Positions 1 to 6,414 of a stretch of DNA of 6,536 nucleotides are shown one piece after another (position 1 is the first letter of the stretch; each line of letters opens with the position of its first letter). The notes below the pieces were generated by a model that was not told where the DNA came from, ran no database searches, and saw only the letters and a program-made list of their open reading frames with translations. Source of the stretch: Chloroflexota bacterium (GTDB lineage: Bacteria > Chloroflexota > Anaerolineae > Aggregatilineales > Phototrophicaceae); assembly GCA_010092805.1 (NCBI GenBank), contig JAADYY010000630.1, positions 1 through 6,536 of the forward strand, read 5' to 3'. The position numbers and the translations under genes are program-made.

Positions 1-1745
1 AACCCGCCGCCCACCGCGTCGCGCCAGAGATAATCGTGCGCACGCTCCGACACCAGATCCGCGACATCGACTTGATCGACCAGGGTCAGGCCGTCGAGAT
101 AGGGGGTCAGCCGCGGCAGCGCGACAACATCGTGGCCGCGATTCGCCGCCGCCCAGTCCGGGCGGTAGATCCCCTGCATCGTGGCCGCCAACGCCACATT
201 GAACCGATCAAAGCGCGCATCCGCCGCGACGCTGTAATGTGCCAGTGTTTCCGCGTAGAGATCGGTGTCCTCAAGCTGGCCGAGGCCGAAGCCGTGCCCG
301 TGCCCATACGCCGCGATGTAAGCCGGGCGCGCGCGTTCAATCAACTCAGCGACCGCGCCCGGACCATGCCGCCACGACTCCGCCGCGCCCGGTGTCGTCA
401 GCCCGACGATGTCCAGCGTTGTACGCCCGCCGTGATAGCGCATCATCCCCACATCATGCACGGCGACGGTCGCGGCTGCCGGTGTATTGGCGCGCAGCCA
501 TTCCGCCATGAGCAGCGGTTGCGCCGCCACATACCCCACGTTGAGGGCGTAATGACTCAAGAACTGCGCACCCCCCGCGAGCGTGACGATCAGCAGCGCC
601 GCCCCGACAACCGGGCCGATCACCCGCTGCGGCAGCCTGATCCGCGTGGCTTGCGCCAGCAGCCAGGCCATACCCCACGCCCCCAGCGGCACAAACAGCG
701 CCATCAATGGCAGTTGGTAGCGTTTGAAATGCCAGAACGCCGTATCGAGTGTGGCAATCGCGCCCGTTCCGGCGACCAGCCAGGCCGCGACCAACAGCCC
801 CACCAACAGCCGCCGCTGCCGGATCACATAGGGGATCAATCCAATGGCAGCGATGATCAGCCCCAGCGGGAGATACCCGCCCTCGCGTGGGCTGTACCCG
901 GTCGCAAACTCCGCCCACATGCGCGCGAAATTCGCTGCGACACGCGCGATGATGATCATCCAATCCTGCGGAATCATGCCGAAAATTGATTTCGCCGCGC
1001 TGCCTGACGCCACCGCCGATCCCGTCGCGATCAGATTGATCAGCGGCTGGATCGCCAGGGCCGCCAGCGGCAAACTCAGCCACAAGTAGGGCGCGCGCTG
1101 CCCCTTGGGAGCGCGCCAATGCCGCAGCGCCAGCGCCGCAATCGTTAGCAGCGCCAATGCGCCGCCTTCCGGGCGGATGAGCGCCAGCAGCGCTGCCCCG
1201 ATGGCCGCTCCGCGCGCATCATCGGCCAGGAAGCGCTCGAGCATTAGCAGCACGAACAGCGCCACCAGACCCGTCTCCATGCCGCTGAAGTAATGCCAGG
1301 TGATCGGGCCAGTCAACGCAAAGATCACCGCGGCCAGCACCGCCAACCACTCCGGCGCTGCACGCTGTGCGCTTCGATACGTCAGCCATGCCGACCCCGC
1401 CAGCGCCAGCGCCCCGATCCCCAGCGCCCACCAACTCAAGGCGAGGCCGCGCCAGCCCAGCCAATCACCCAACGCCAGCAGGTAGGGGTACAGAAAGCTC
1501 GTCGCACCAGAGGTGGGTGGCAGACCGGGGTTGTAGACATACGGCTGCCCCGCTGCGATTTGATGGGCGTATTGAAAATGGATGTAGACATCGTCGAGGG
1601 GCATGAGCGGTGCGCCTGCACCAGCGGACAAACCAGCAGCGCTGTAGATCACCAGCGACACCCCCGCCAACCCGCAGCACAGCCCCCAGATCAGCAATGC
1701 GCGCCGCACCGCCCCCGGATTGCCGGACTCAGCCGCTGTAGCCAT
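1..1745 (-). CDS. Multi-pass membrane glycosyltransferase, GT-C fold (ArnT/AftB-like), partial at C-terminus
   Basis: The frame is open for 581 codons from ATG at 1745 to the window edge, so the C-terminus is missing. The product is probably a lipid-phospho-sugar-dependent glycosyltransferase of the inner membrane. A first membrane segment (about residues 14-36) leads into an outer loop with the acidic pair D51-D52 in MPLDDVYIHFQYA, then YNPG and SGATSFLYPYLL (about 71-90); this layout is typical of the catalytic loop of GT-C enzymes. Further hydrophobic segments follow to about residue 395, with SGMETG (154-159), IRPEGG (190-195) and HFKRYQLPL (339-347). A soluble region follows, including MAEWLRANTP (413-422) and HDVGMMRYHGGRTTLDIVG (430-448). 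The start overlaps the end of the upstream LLM gene by 17 nt. Other in-frame starts are ATG at 1757 and GTG at 1709, the latter just downstream of a G-rich run; none has a convincing ribosome site. The acceptor is unknown, and an F420-related role is not implied by the sequence. Confidence 0.85.
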   Translation of the reverse strand, partial: MATAAESGNPGAVRRALLIWGLCCGLAGVSLVIYSAAGLSAGAGAPLMPLDDVYIHFQYAHQIAAGQPYVYNPGLPPTSGATSFLYPYLLALGDWLGWRGLALSWWALGIGALALAGSAWLTYRSAQRAAPEWLAVLAAVIFALTGPITWHYFSGMETGLVALFVLLMLERFLADDARGAAIGAALLALIRPEGGALALLTIAALALRHWRAPKGQRAPYLWLSLPLAALAIQPLINLIATGSAVASGSAAKSIFGMIPQDWMIIIARVAANFARMWAEFATGYSPREGGYLPLGLIIAAIGLIPYVIRQRRLLVGLLVAAWLVAGTGAIATLDTAFWHFKRYQLPLMALFVPLGAWGMAWLLAQATRIRLPQRVIGPVVGAALLIVTLAGGAQFLSHYALNVGYVAAQPLLMAEWLRANTPAAATVAVHDVGMMRYHGGRTTLDIVGLTTPGAAESWRHGPGAVAELIERARPAYIAAYGHGHGFGLGQLEDTDLYAETLAHYSVAADARFDRFNVALAATMQGIYRPDWAAANRGHDVVALPRLTPYLDGLTLVDQVDVADLVSERAHDYLWRDAVGGG

Positions 1746-2736
1746 CGGCCAGCGCATCGATCAACAGATGGGCATCTGTCCCCAGCGGATAGACGACCGG
1801 GTAGCTGGCACCCGCAGCCACATAGGCGCGGATTTGTGCGCGCACTTCGGCGGGCAGCCCCGCCGCTGTGAGCAGTTGGACAACATCATCCGGGACAAGA
1901 CGCATCGCCTGCTCAAGCTGATCATCGGTGGCAGGCCACGCCAGCACCTGACTCACCTCGCTGATCAGATCTTGCGGCACGCCGCTGGCTTTCATCAACT
2001 GCGGCTGCTGATAGAGCGTCTGCGTCACCAACGCGCGCGCCGCATCCAACGCCTGCGCCCGGTCTTTGTTGACGGCGCAAACGATCAACTGGGGTCGGTC
2101 AATGTCGTCGATGCGTCGCCCGGCTTGCCGCGCCCCCCGCTCCAGCAAATCCACCGCCGCTGCATTGTACTCCGGCGAGACGAGATAATTGAGCAGCACC
2201 CCATCGGCGATCTCGCCCGCCAACGCCATCATCTGCGGCCCGGTCGCCCCAATGTAGATCGGGATGTGGCGCGGTGTTTGCCGGCCATGCACGACATCTA
2301 AGACAACGTCATCCAAATAGACAAATTCGCCACTGAAGTTCACTCGCTCCAGGGTGAGCAACGCCCGCACCGCCGCCACGACTTCACGCATTGCCAGCAG
2401 CGGCTTGCGCCTGTTGATCCCGACTTGCTGCGCCAGCGGCTCCCACCAACCACCCAACCCACAAATGATCCGGTCGGGGGCCAGATCATCGAGCGTCAGC
2501 AGAGTCGCAGCGATGGCGGCGGCGTTGCGCGTCCAGATGTTGAGCACGCCAGAACCGATCTTGATGCGGTTGGTCGCTGCGGCGAAAGCGGCCATTGGCA
2601 CAACCGCGTCACGCACCAAGCGGCTTTCGGCCTGCCACACCGACTCAAAGCCGCGCGCCTCGGCGTACTGTACGGCACGGATGGCATCCGGCAGCGCCAG
2701 ATCGTCCTGCAAATACAACCCGATCCGGTCGGCCAT
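1729..2736 (-). CDS. LLM-class F420-dependent oxidoreductase, Mer-like
   Basis: The 335-residue product is a TIM-barrel luciferase-like (LLM) enzyme, most likely a cytoplasmic oxidoreductase using reduced F420. Visible family marks are GFESVWQAE (29-37), KIGSGVLNIWTRN (59-71), the helix TLDDLAPDRIICGLGGWWEP (81-100) with the glycine turn, INRRKPLLAMREVV (107-120), and IPIYIGATGPQMMALAGEIA (158-177) followed by DGVLLN. The IPIYIGATGP and AGEIADG segments are very like methanogen 5,10-methylene-tetrahydromethanopterin reductase (Mer). The length is near the 320-340 residues usual for that group. ATG starts 2 nt after the cofC stop. Location directly behind cofC supports F420 rather than FMN as the cofactor, but the substrate cannot be read from the sequence. 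It could act on a C1-pterin or folate like Mer, or on an unrelated substrate as in many actinobacterial LLM paralogues. Confidence 0.93.
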   Translation of the reverse strand: MADRIGLYLQDDLALPDAIRAVQYAEARGFESVWQAESRLVRDAVVPMAAFAAATNRIKIGSGVLNIWTRNAAAIAATLLTLDDLAPDRIICGLGGWWEPLAQQVGINRRKPLLAMREVVAAVRALLTLERVNFSGEFVYLDDVVLDVVHGRQTPRHIPIYIGATGPQMMALAGEIADGVLLNYLVSPEYNAAAVDLLERGARQAGRRIDDIDRPQLIVCAVNKDRAQALDAARALVTQTLYQQPQLMKASGVPQDLISEVSQVLAWPATDDQLEQAMRLVPDDVVQLLTAAGLPAEVRAQIRAYVAAGASYPVVYPLGTDAHLLIDALADGYSG

Positions 2737-2738
2737 GC

Positions 2739-3389
2739 TCAGCCGTTCGCTTGATCGGGCGCGGCCAAGTCATACAGCAACGGATCGCTGCCATCGTACA
2801 AGCTGCGATACAGCGCCAGATCTTCCGGTACATCAATGTCGAGCATGAGTGTCTCGGACTCATAATCGATCACCTGCGCGCCAACCTGCGCCGCCAACGC
2901 CCGATGCCGTCCGTAGCTGCCCGCCCCATAAGCATAGGGAATCAGCCCTGGCGGGCGGATGAGCATGGCGTTGGTGCCGTCGGCGTTGCGATCCGTGCTG
3001 ATCACGACCGTGCGATCTTCACGCCCATGTTGGATCATCGCGCGGATGTCACCCGGTGTCACCAACGGCAGGTCAGCGGGCAGAATCAAGAGCGCCCCCG
3101 TCCGCCAGGCCGCTACCACCTGTGTGGCCCGCATCAGGGCATTGTTCAATTCCGGCGCGCCGCTCTCCTGGACGGTTTGCGCGCCGTATTCGCGCGCAAT
3201 CGCCAGGGCTTTGGTATCACGGCTGATCACCAGCACACCCGCCACCTGCGTCACCTGTTTCACGGTCGCGAGCACATGCCGGAACAGCGCCTCGGCCAAC
3301 TGCGCCCGTTGATCTGGACTGAGCGCTTCGGTGAGACGGCTCTTGGCACGATTCAGGGGTTTTACCGGGATAATCGTCCACACACTCAT
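2739..3389 (-). CDS. cofC: 2-phospho-L-lactate (or PEP) guanylyltransferase CofC/FbiD
   Basis: This enzyme uses GTP to activate 2-phospho-L-lactate (archaeal type) or phosphoenolpyruvate (FbiD type), giving the guanylated donor that CofD uses in F420 synthesis. The 216-residue product shows the nucleotidyltransferase start IIPVKPLNRAKSRLT (6-20), LPADLPLVTPGD (103-114) with the acidic residue of the nucleotide/metal site, DRNADGTNAML (133-143), the substrate-side motif YGAGSYGRH (154-162) in place of the common FGxxSxxxH, and LDIDVPEDLALY (183-194) with its metal-binding aspartates. Length and motif order match the family throughout. ATG at 3389 overlaps the cofD stop as ATGA, a sign of translational coupling. 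No strong Shine-Dalgarno is visible, only a weak GAAAG further upstream. Which phospho-acid is used cannot be decided by eye; the nitroreductase-fold neighbour favours PEP. Confidence 0.95.
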   Translation of the reverse strand: MSVWTIIPVKPLNRAKSRLTEALSPDQRAQLAEALFRHVLATVKQVTQVAGVLVISRDTKALAIAREYGAQTVQESGAPELNNALMRATQVVAAWRTGALLILPADLPLVTPGDIRAMIQHGREDRTVVISTDRNADGTNAMLIRPPGLIPYAYGAGSYGRHRALAAQVGAQVIDYESETLMLDIDVPEDLALYRSLYDGSDPLLYDLAAPDQANG

Positions 3390-4336
3390 ACCAATTCGCT
3401 TTCAATCCACGATAATATTTTTCGGGCCAACGCTTGTCGGTCGGTGTCGCTGTGCATGATTGTGTCGAAGGTCGCGGTCGCAGGTGTCGCAATCTGCAGA
3501 TGCGCATCGCGTTCGTCGTAAACAAAACCATTCACCAAATCGCCGTAATATGCGGCCACCGCGCGCGCCGACGGTTCGTAGCCCAATTCAACCATTAATT
3601 TTGCTGCCGGGCCTTTGAGCGCCCGCCCCTCGACAATCGGGCTGAGTGCCACACGCGGCACCGCCCGCCCCATCAGCAAATCACGCAGCCCCGGCACCAA
3701 CAGAATTGGCGCAATCGACAGCCAGGGATTCGACGGCCCTATCAAAATAGCGTCCGCCGACATCAAGGCGGCGCGCACCGGCTCGCTTAGCGCAGCTTGC
3801 GCAAGCCCTTCCAACCGAAGCGCACGGACCGGCGGCTGCCAGCGGTGCTTCACAAAATATTCTTGGAATGGCAGCGCGCCTTCGGTTGTCGTTTCGATTA
3901 TCGTCGCTACCGGAGCGTCTGTCATGGGTAGAATGCGTTGAGAAATGCCAAGCATTTGGCACAGATGCTCGGTGATTTGTGTGAGCGTCCACCCGGCCTG
4001 AAGTGCCTGCGTGCGGCGCAAGTGCGTCGCCAGATCGCGGTCGCCCAGCCGGAACCAGGGATCATCACCCAGGCGGCGCAGCGCGTCTAATGTCGTGAAT
4101 GTATCCTCCGCGACCCCCCAGCCCTGCCCACGATCCACCAACCCGCCAAGTGTGTACATCACCGTGTCGAGATCGGGGCAGATCCGCAGGCCGTAATGCC
4201 AGAAATCATCGCCCGTGTTGACGATCACAGTCAGCGCACCGGGCGGCAAGATCTGCGCCAGGCCGTGCGCGAGTTTCGCGCCCCCCACCCCGCCGACCAG
4301 CACCACCACATGCCGCAGTTGGCCTGTCAACGCCAC
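3386..4336 (-). CDS. cofD: 2-phospho-L-lactate transferase CofD/FbiA
   Basis: CofD moves the phospholactyl (or enolpyruvyl phosphate) group from the GMP-activated donor onto the deazaflavin Fo, giving F420-0 or dehydro-F420-0 in the cytoplasm. The 316-residue product has the N-terminal nucleotide-binding loop LVGGVGGAKLAHGL (13-26), NTGDDFWHYGL (40-50), ICPDLDTVMYTLGG (52-65), WFRLGDRDLATHLRRT (94-109), LPMTD (136-140), IGPSNPWLSIAPIL (199-212) and SPIVEGRALKGPA (232-244). These are the family hallmarks in the usual order, and the length is normal (about 310-330). The chosen start is GTG at 4336, with GAGAG 6 nt upstream and a 10-nt overlap with the nitroreductase gene. TTG at 4330 and GTG at 4309 are alternatives that would remove only a few residues before the VVVLVGG strand. 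The stop overlaps the cofC start by 4 nt. Confidence 0.97.
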   Translation of the reverse strand: MALTGQLRHVVVLVGGVGGAKLAHGLAQILPPGALTVIVNTGDDFWHYGLRICPDLDTVMYTLGGLVDRGQGWGVAEDTFTTLDALRRLGDDPWFRLGDRDLATHLRRTQALQAGWTLTQITEHLCQMLGISQRILPMTDAPVATIIETTTEGALPFQEYFVKHRWQPPVRALRLEGLAQAALSEPVRAALMSADAILIGPSNPWLSIAPILLVPGLRDLLMGRAVPRVALSPIVEGRALKGPAAKLMVELGYEPSARAVAAYYGDLVNGFVYDERDAHLQIATPATATFDTIMHSDTDRQALARKILSWIESELV

Positions 4337-4971
4337 AGGACGCTCTCAGCCAACGGCTTACGGGTTTTCTCGCGGGTTTGCGCTGGGTAGCCCAGCGTGA
4401 TCAGCCCCTGCGGTTCCCAATCATCCGGCAGTGCCAGCGCCACACCGACGACATCCGGGCAAAACAGCGGCGCACACATCCAGCAGGCACCCAGACCGGC
4501 TTCGTGCGCGGCCAGCAGCAGATTCTGCCCCGCCATCGCTGTGCTCTGCACCGCCATCAGATACTCGTTGTGGTTCCGCCCCGAATCAGGGTAGCTATCC
4601 ATCTCCATCATCGACAAACACAGCGCGATCAACACAGGCGCTGAGGTGATGCGGTCGTAAGAGCGTTCAGTATCCGCCGCGATCACCGCTTCGGGCACCC
4701 CATCCGCCGCCAGATCGTGCCGCAGCCGCGCCCCCATCGCCCTTGCTAACGACTCTTTGCGCGCGCCGGACTCGATCACCCCAAAGCGCCAGGGTTGGCG
4801 ATTGTGCGCCGACGGTGCCCAGATCGCCGCCGTTAAGAGCGCCTCGATCACGGGCCGGGGCACAGGTTCCGGGCGATAGCGCCGCAGCGACCGCCGTGCT
4901 CGGATAGCGTGCTGCACCGGGGAATGATCGACCGCCGGCTCGGCAAATGAAGCGTGTTCGAAATCAGCCAT
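4327..4971 (-). CDS. Stand-alone nitroreductase-family FMN protein, FbiB C-terminal-domain-like
   Basis: The 214-residue product has the nitroreductase fold. Visible marks are the FMN-phosphate segment RRSLRRYRPEPV (26-37), WAPSAHNRQPWRF (51-63), the helix EYLMAVQSTAMAGQNLLLAA (136-155) followed by HEAGLGACWMCAP, and LPDDWEPQGLITLGYPA (181-197). The last block and the DWEP sequence resemble, from memory, the C-terminal domain of mycobacterial FbiB, which reduces dehydro-F420-0 with FMNH2. In FbiB this domain is fused behind a CofE domain. Here the gene directly follows cofE, with the two joined by a 1-nt overlap (TGATG), so the pair looks like an unfused FbiB. The inferred role is therefore reduction of dehydro-F420-0 made from PEP. 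A general FMN nitroreductase is the alternative, made less likely by its place between cofE and cofD. The AGGA upstream of the start is rather distant (12 nt), so reinitiation after cofE is plausible. Confidence 0.9.
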   Translation of the reverse strand: MADFEHASFAEPAVDHSPVQHAIRARRSLRRYRPEPVPRPVIEALLTAAIWAPSAHNRQPWRFGVIESGARKESLARAMGARLRHDLAADGVPEAVIAADTERSYDRITSAPVLIALCLSMMEMDSYPDSGRNHNEYLMAVQSTAMAGQNLLLAAHEAGLGACWMCAPLFCPDVVGVALALPDDWEPQGLITLGYPAQTREKTRKPLAESVLWR

Positions 4972-5738
4972 CAGCGATACAAATCCTGCTCTGGCGGGCG
5001 ATTCAACTCTGACGCGCGGCCCGCTTCTGCGGGGAATGCCAGCCCGCGCAGCAGCACCACCGGGCGACCTTCCGCGCCTTCGCCTGTCAGTAAACAGCCC
5101 GCCGACGCGATCATGTCTGCGAAACCCTGTACCGTTGCTTGCAGCGTGCGCCCAAACAGATCCGGGCGGCCCCGCGCGTCGATGAGCGCTGGCAGCCCGG
5201 CCACCCCAATCGCCACACCGACATTGCCCAGCCGGAACGGACGCCCATGCGAATCGCTGATCACCACACCGATCTCAACGCCGGTGGCGGCTCGTAAAGC
5301 CGCGCGGATCGCCTGGGCGGAGGCATCTGGATCAAGCGGGAGCAGCAGCACATGATTGTCGCTGCCGTCCACATTCGATTGATCGATGCCGCTGTTGGCC
5401 GAAACGAAGCCCAGGCGGTGCTGTGTCACCAGCACGCCCGGCGCGTGCCGCGAAACTGCCGTGCTTTCGCGCAAGACCAGCTCAACCACACGCGGATCCT
5501 TGCGCGTCTCTTCAGCCAGGCGCTTCGCCTCGTAGGTTGGCTCCACCATGTTCAGGTCGAACAGCCGCCCCTCCGCTTTCGAGACGATCTTCGAGGTCAC
5601 CATCAGCACATCGCCCGGTTGCAGCGTCAAATCCGCGCGTGCCAACGCCGCCAGGATGACGGTGGGCAGCGAGTCGCCCATTTCGATCAGCGGGATGCCC
5701 GGCAATGCCGTGATAGTGAGCGTCGGCGGGGTGTCCAC
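4971..5738 (-). CDS. cofE: F420-0:gamma-glutamyl ligase CofE
   Basis: CofE is the GTP-dependent ligase that adds L-glutamate to F420-0, normally giving F420-2 in archaea and longer tails in some bacteria. Counting from GTG at 5738 the product is 255 residues, the usual size of a stand-alone CofE. It shows LPGIPLIEMGDSL (12-24), DVLMVTSKIVSKAEGR (43-58), HRLGFVSANSGIDQSNV (107-123), SDSHGRPFRLGNVGVAIGVA (161-180) and LTGEGAEGRPVVLLRG (217-232), all family blocks. There is no fused nitroreductase domain; that protein is encoded next door. The start is uncertain. GTG at 5738 lies 4 nt after the npdG stop with GGAG 9 nt upstream. An in-frame GTG at 5771, with AAGG 6 nt upstream, would add 11 residues (MLAFGSPEFEL) and overlap npdG by 29 nt. 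I prefer the shorter form because the conserved protein begins near LTITALPGIPL. The stop overlaps the next start by one base. Confidence 0.95.
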   Translation of the reverse strand: MDTPPTLTITALPGIPLIEMGDSLPTVILAALARADLTLQPGDVLMVTSKIVSKAEGRLFDLNMVEPTYEAKRLAEETRKDPRVVELVLRESTAVSRHAPGVLVTQHRLGFVSANSGIDQSNVDGSDNHVLLLPLDPDASAQAIRAALRAATGVEIGVVISDSHGRPFRLGNVGVAIGVAGLPALIDARGRPDLFGRTLQATVQGFADMIASAGCLLTGEGAEGRPVVLLRGLAFPAEAGRASELNRPPEQDLYR

Positions 5739-5742
5739 AAGC

Positions 5743-6414
5743 TCAAACTCCGGTGATCCGAATGCCAGCACCTTTGACCTTGTACTGCTTATTAATATAA
5801 AGCAGCACCGGCGTCAGCGCTTCAACAGCGATGGCATTCTCTAACGGCCCCGCATCGATCCCGCGCATCCCTGCCGCTTCCACCAACCGCATGACATCGG
5901 CTTTGGCCTCGGCATCATCACCGCAGACGAGCACATCGCAATCCACCGCGCCGTTGGGATCCTTGAGTTTCTCCGCGCTCACATTCTGGAACGCCGAGAC
6001 GATCCGCACCTCTGCGCCCAGCAGGGCACGGGCTTCGAGGGCCGCCGCCTTGCCCGCCGGCAGGTGTACCTGACGAATCTTCGGTGGCACCAGCGGCACC
6101 GTAATATCGACAAGCACTTTGCCCGCCAGGTGCTCGCGCACGCTTTCCAGCGTGGCCGCGTGCGCGTCATAGGGCACGCTCAACACAACGACATTGGCCT
6201 CAGCCGCGGCTTCAGCATTTGCCATACCAATCAGGTAATCACCGCCCAAATCGGCATTGAGTTCGGCGACCCGCTGCTGCGCGCGTGCCGCATCCCGCGA
6301 ACCGATGATCACGCGGTAGCCATTGAGCGCCCAGCGCACCGCCAAGCCAGAGCCTTCTTTGCCCGTGCCACCGAGCACCGCGACGGTGATCAAGATCCGT
6401 TCGTTTTCAGCCAT
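5743..6414 (-). CDS. npdG: NADPH:F420 oxidoreductase NpdG/Fno
   Basis: This enzyme transfers hydride between NADPH and F420 and so links the F420 pool to central metabolism. Translated from ATG at 6414 it has 223 residues, close to the family length. It shows the Rossmann loop VAVLGGTGKEGSGLAVRWA (11-29), the NADP-phosphate segment IIGSRDAARA (36-45), VVVLSVPYDAH (75-85), the strand GKVLVDITVPL (98-108), IVSAFQNVSAEKL (138-150), CDVLVCGDD (159-167) and DAGPLENAIAVEALTPVLLY (187-206). ATG at 6414 has GGAG 5 nt upstream. ATG at 6417 and GTG at 6420 lie directly beside it. A longer in-frame form from GTG at 6513 would add 33 residues that carry no family motif and read through a hairpin, so I reject it. 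The gene is the first of the visible operon, with cofE following 4 nt after its stop or overlapping it. Confidence 0.95.
   Translation of the reverse strand: MAENERILITVAVLGGTGKEGSGLAVRWALNGYRVIIGSRDAARAQQRVAELNADLGGDYLIGMANAEAAAEANVVVLSVPYDAHAATLESVREHLAGKVLVDITVPLVPPKIRQVHLPAGKAAALEARALLGAEVRIVSAFQNVSAEKLKDPNGAVDCDVLVCGDDAEAKADVMRLVEAAGMRGIDAGPLENAIAVEALTPVLLYINKQYKVKGAGIRITGV
5794..5825 (-). promoter_or_regulatory. Possible weak internal promoter upstream of cofE
   Basis: Inside the 3' end of npdG, the minus strand carries TATATT (5799-5794), one base from the TATAAT consensus. TTGAAG (5825-5820) lies upstream with a 20-nt spacer, longer than the ideal 17. The AT-rich patch stands out from the GC-rich surroundings. 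It also encodes LLYINKQY of NpdG, so the composition may be explained by the protein alone. Low confidence. Confidence 0.15.

Noticed and set aside
36..989. Plus-strand open frame of 317 codons
   Set aside because: It is antisense to the membrane glycosyltransferase frame, which is open over the whole stretch and has clear family motifs. The plus-strand product is rich in Arg, Gln, His and Pro with no recognisable domain, as expected of a shadow frame in GC-rich DNA.
454..1119. Minus-strand open frame of 221 codons
   Set aside because: It lies in another reading frame of the same strand as the membrane glycosyltransferase. It lacks membrane segments or motifs, while the overlapping frame shows continuous GT-C features.
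1293..1871. Plus-strand open frame of 192 codons spanning the LLM and glycosyltransferase junction
   Set aside because: It is antisense to both genes, its product is rich in Arg, Gln, His and Pro, and no domain can be recognised.
2595..3521. Plus-strand open frame of 308 codons opposite cofC and the LLM gene
   Set aside because: It runs antisense to two confidently recognised genes, has low-complexity Arg/Gln/His-rich content and shows no family motif.
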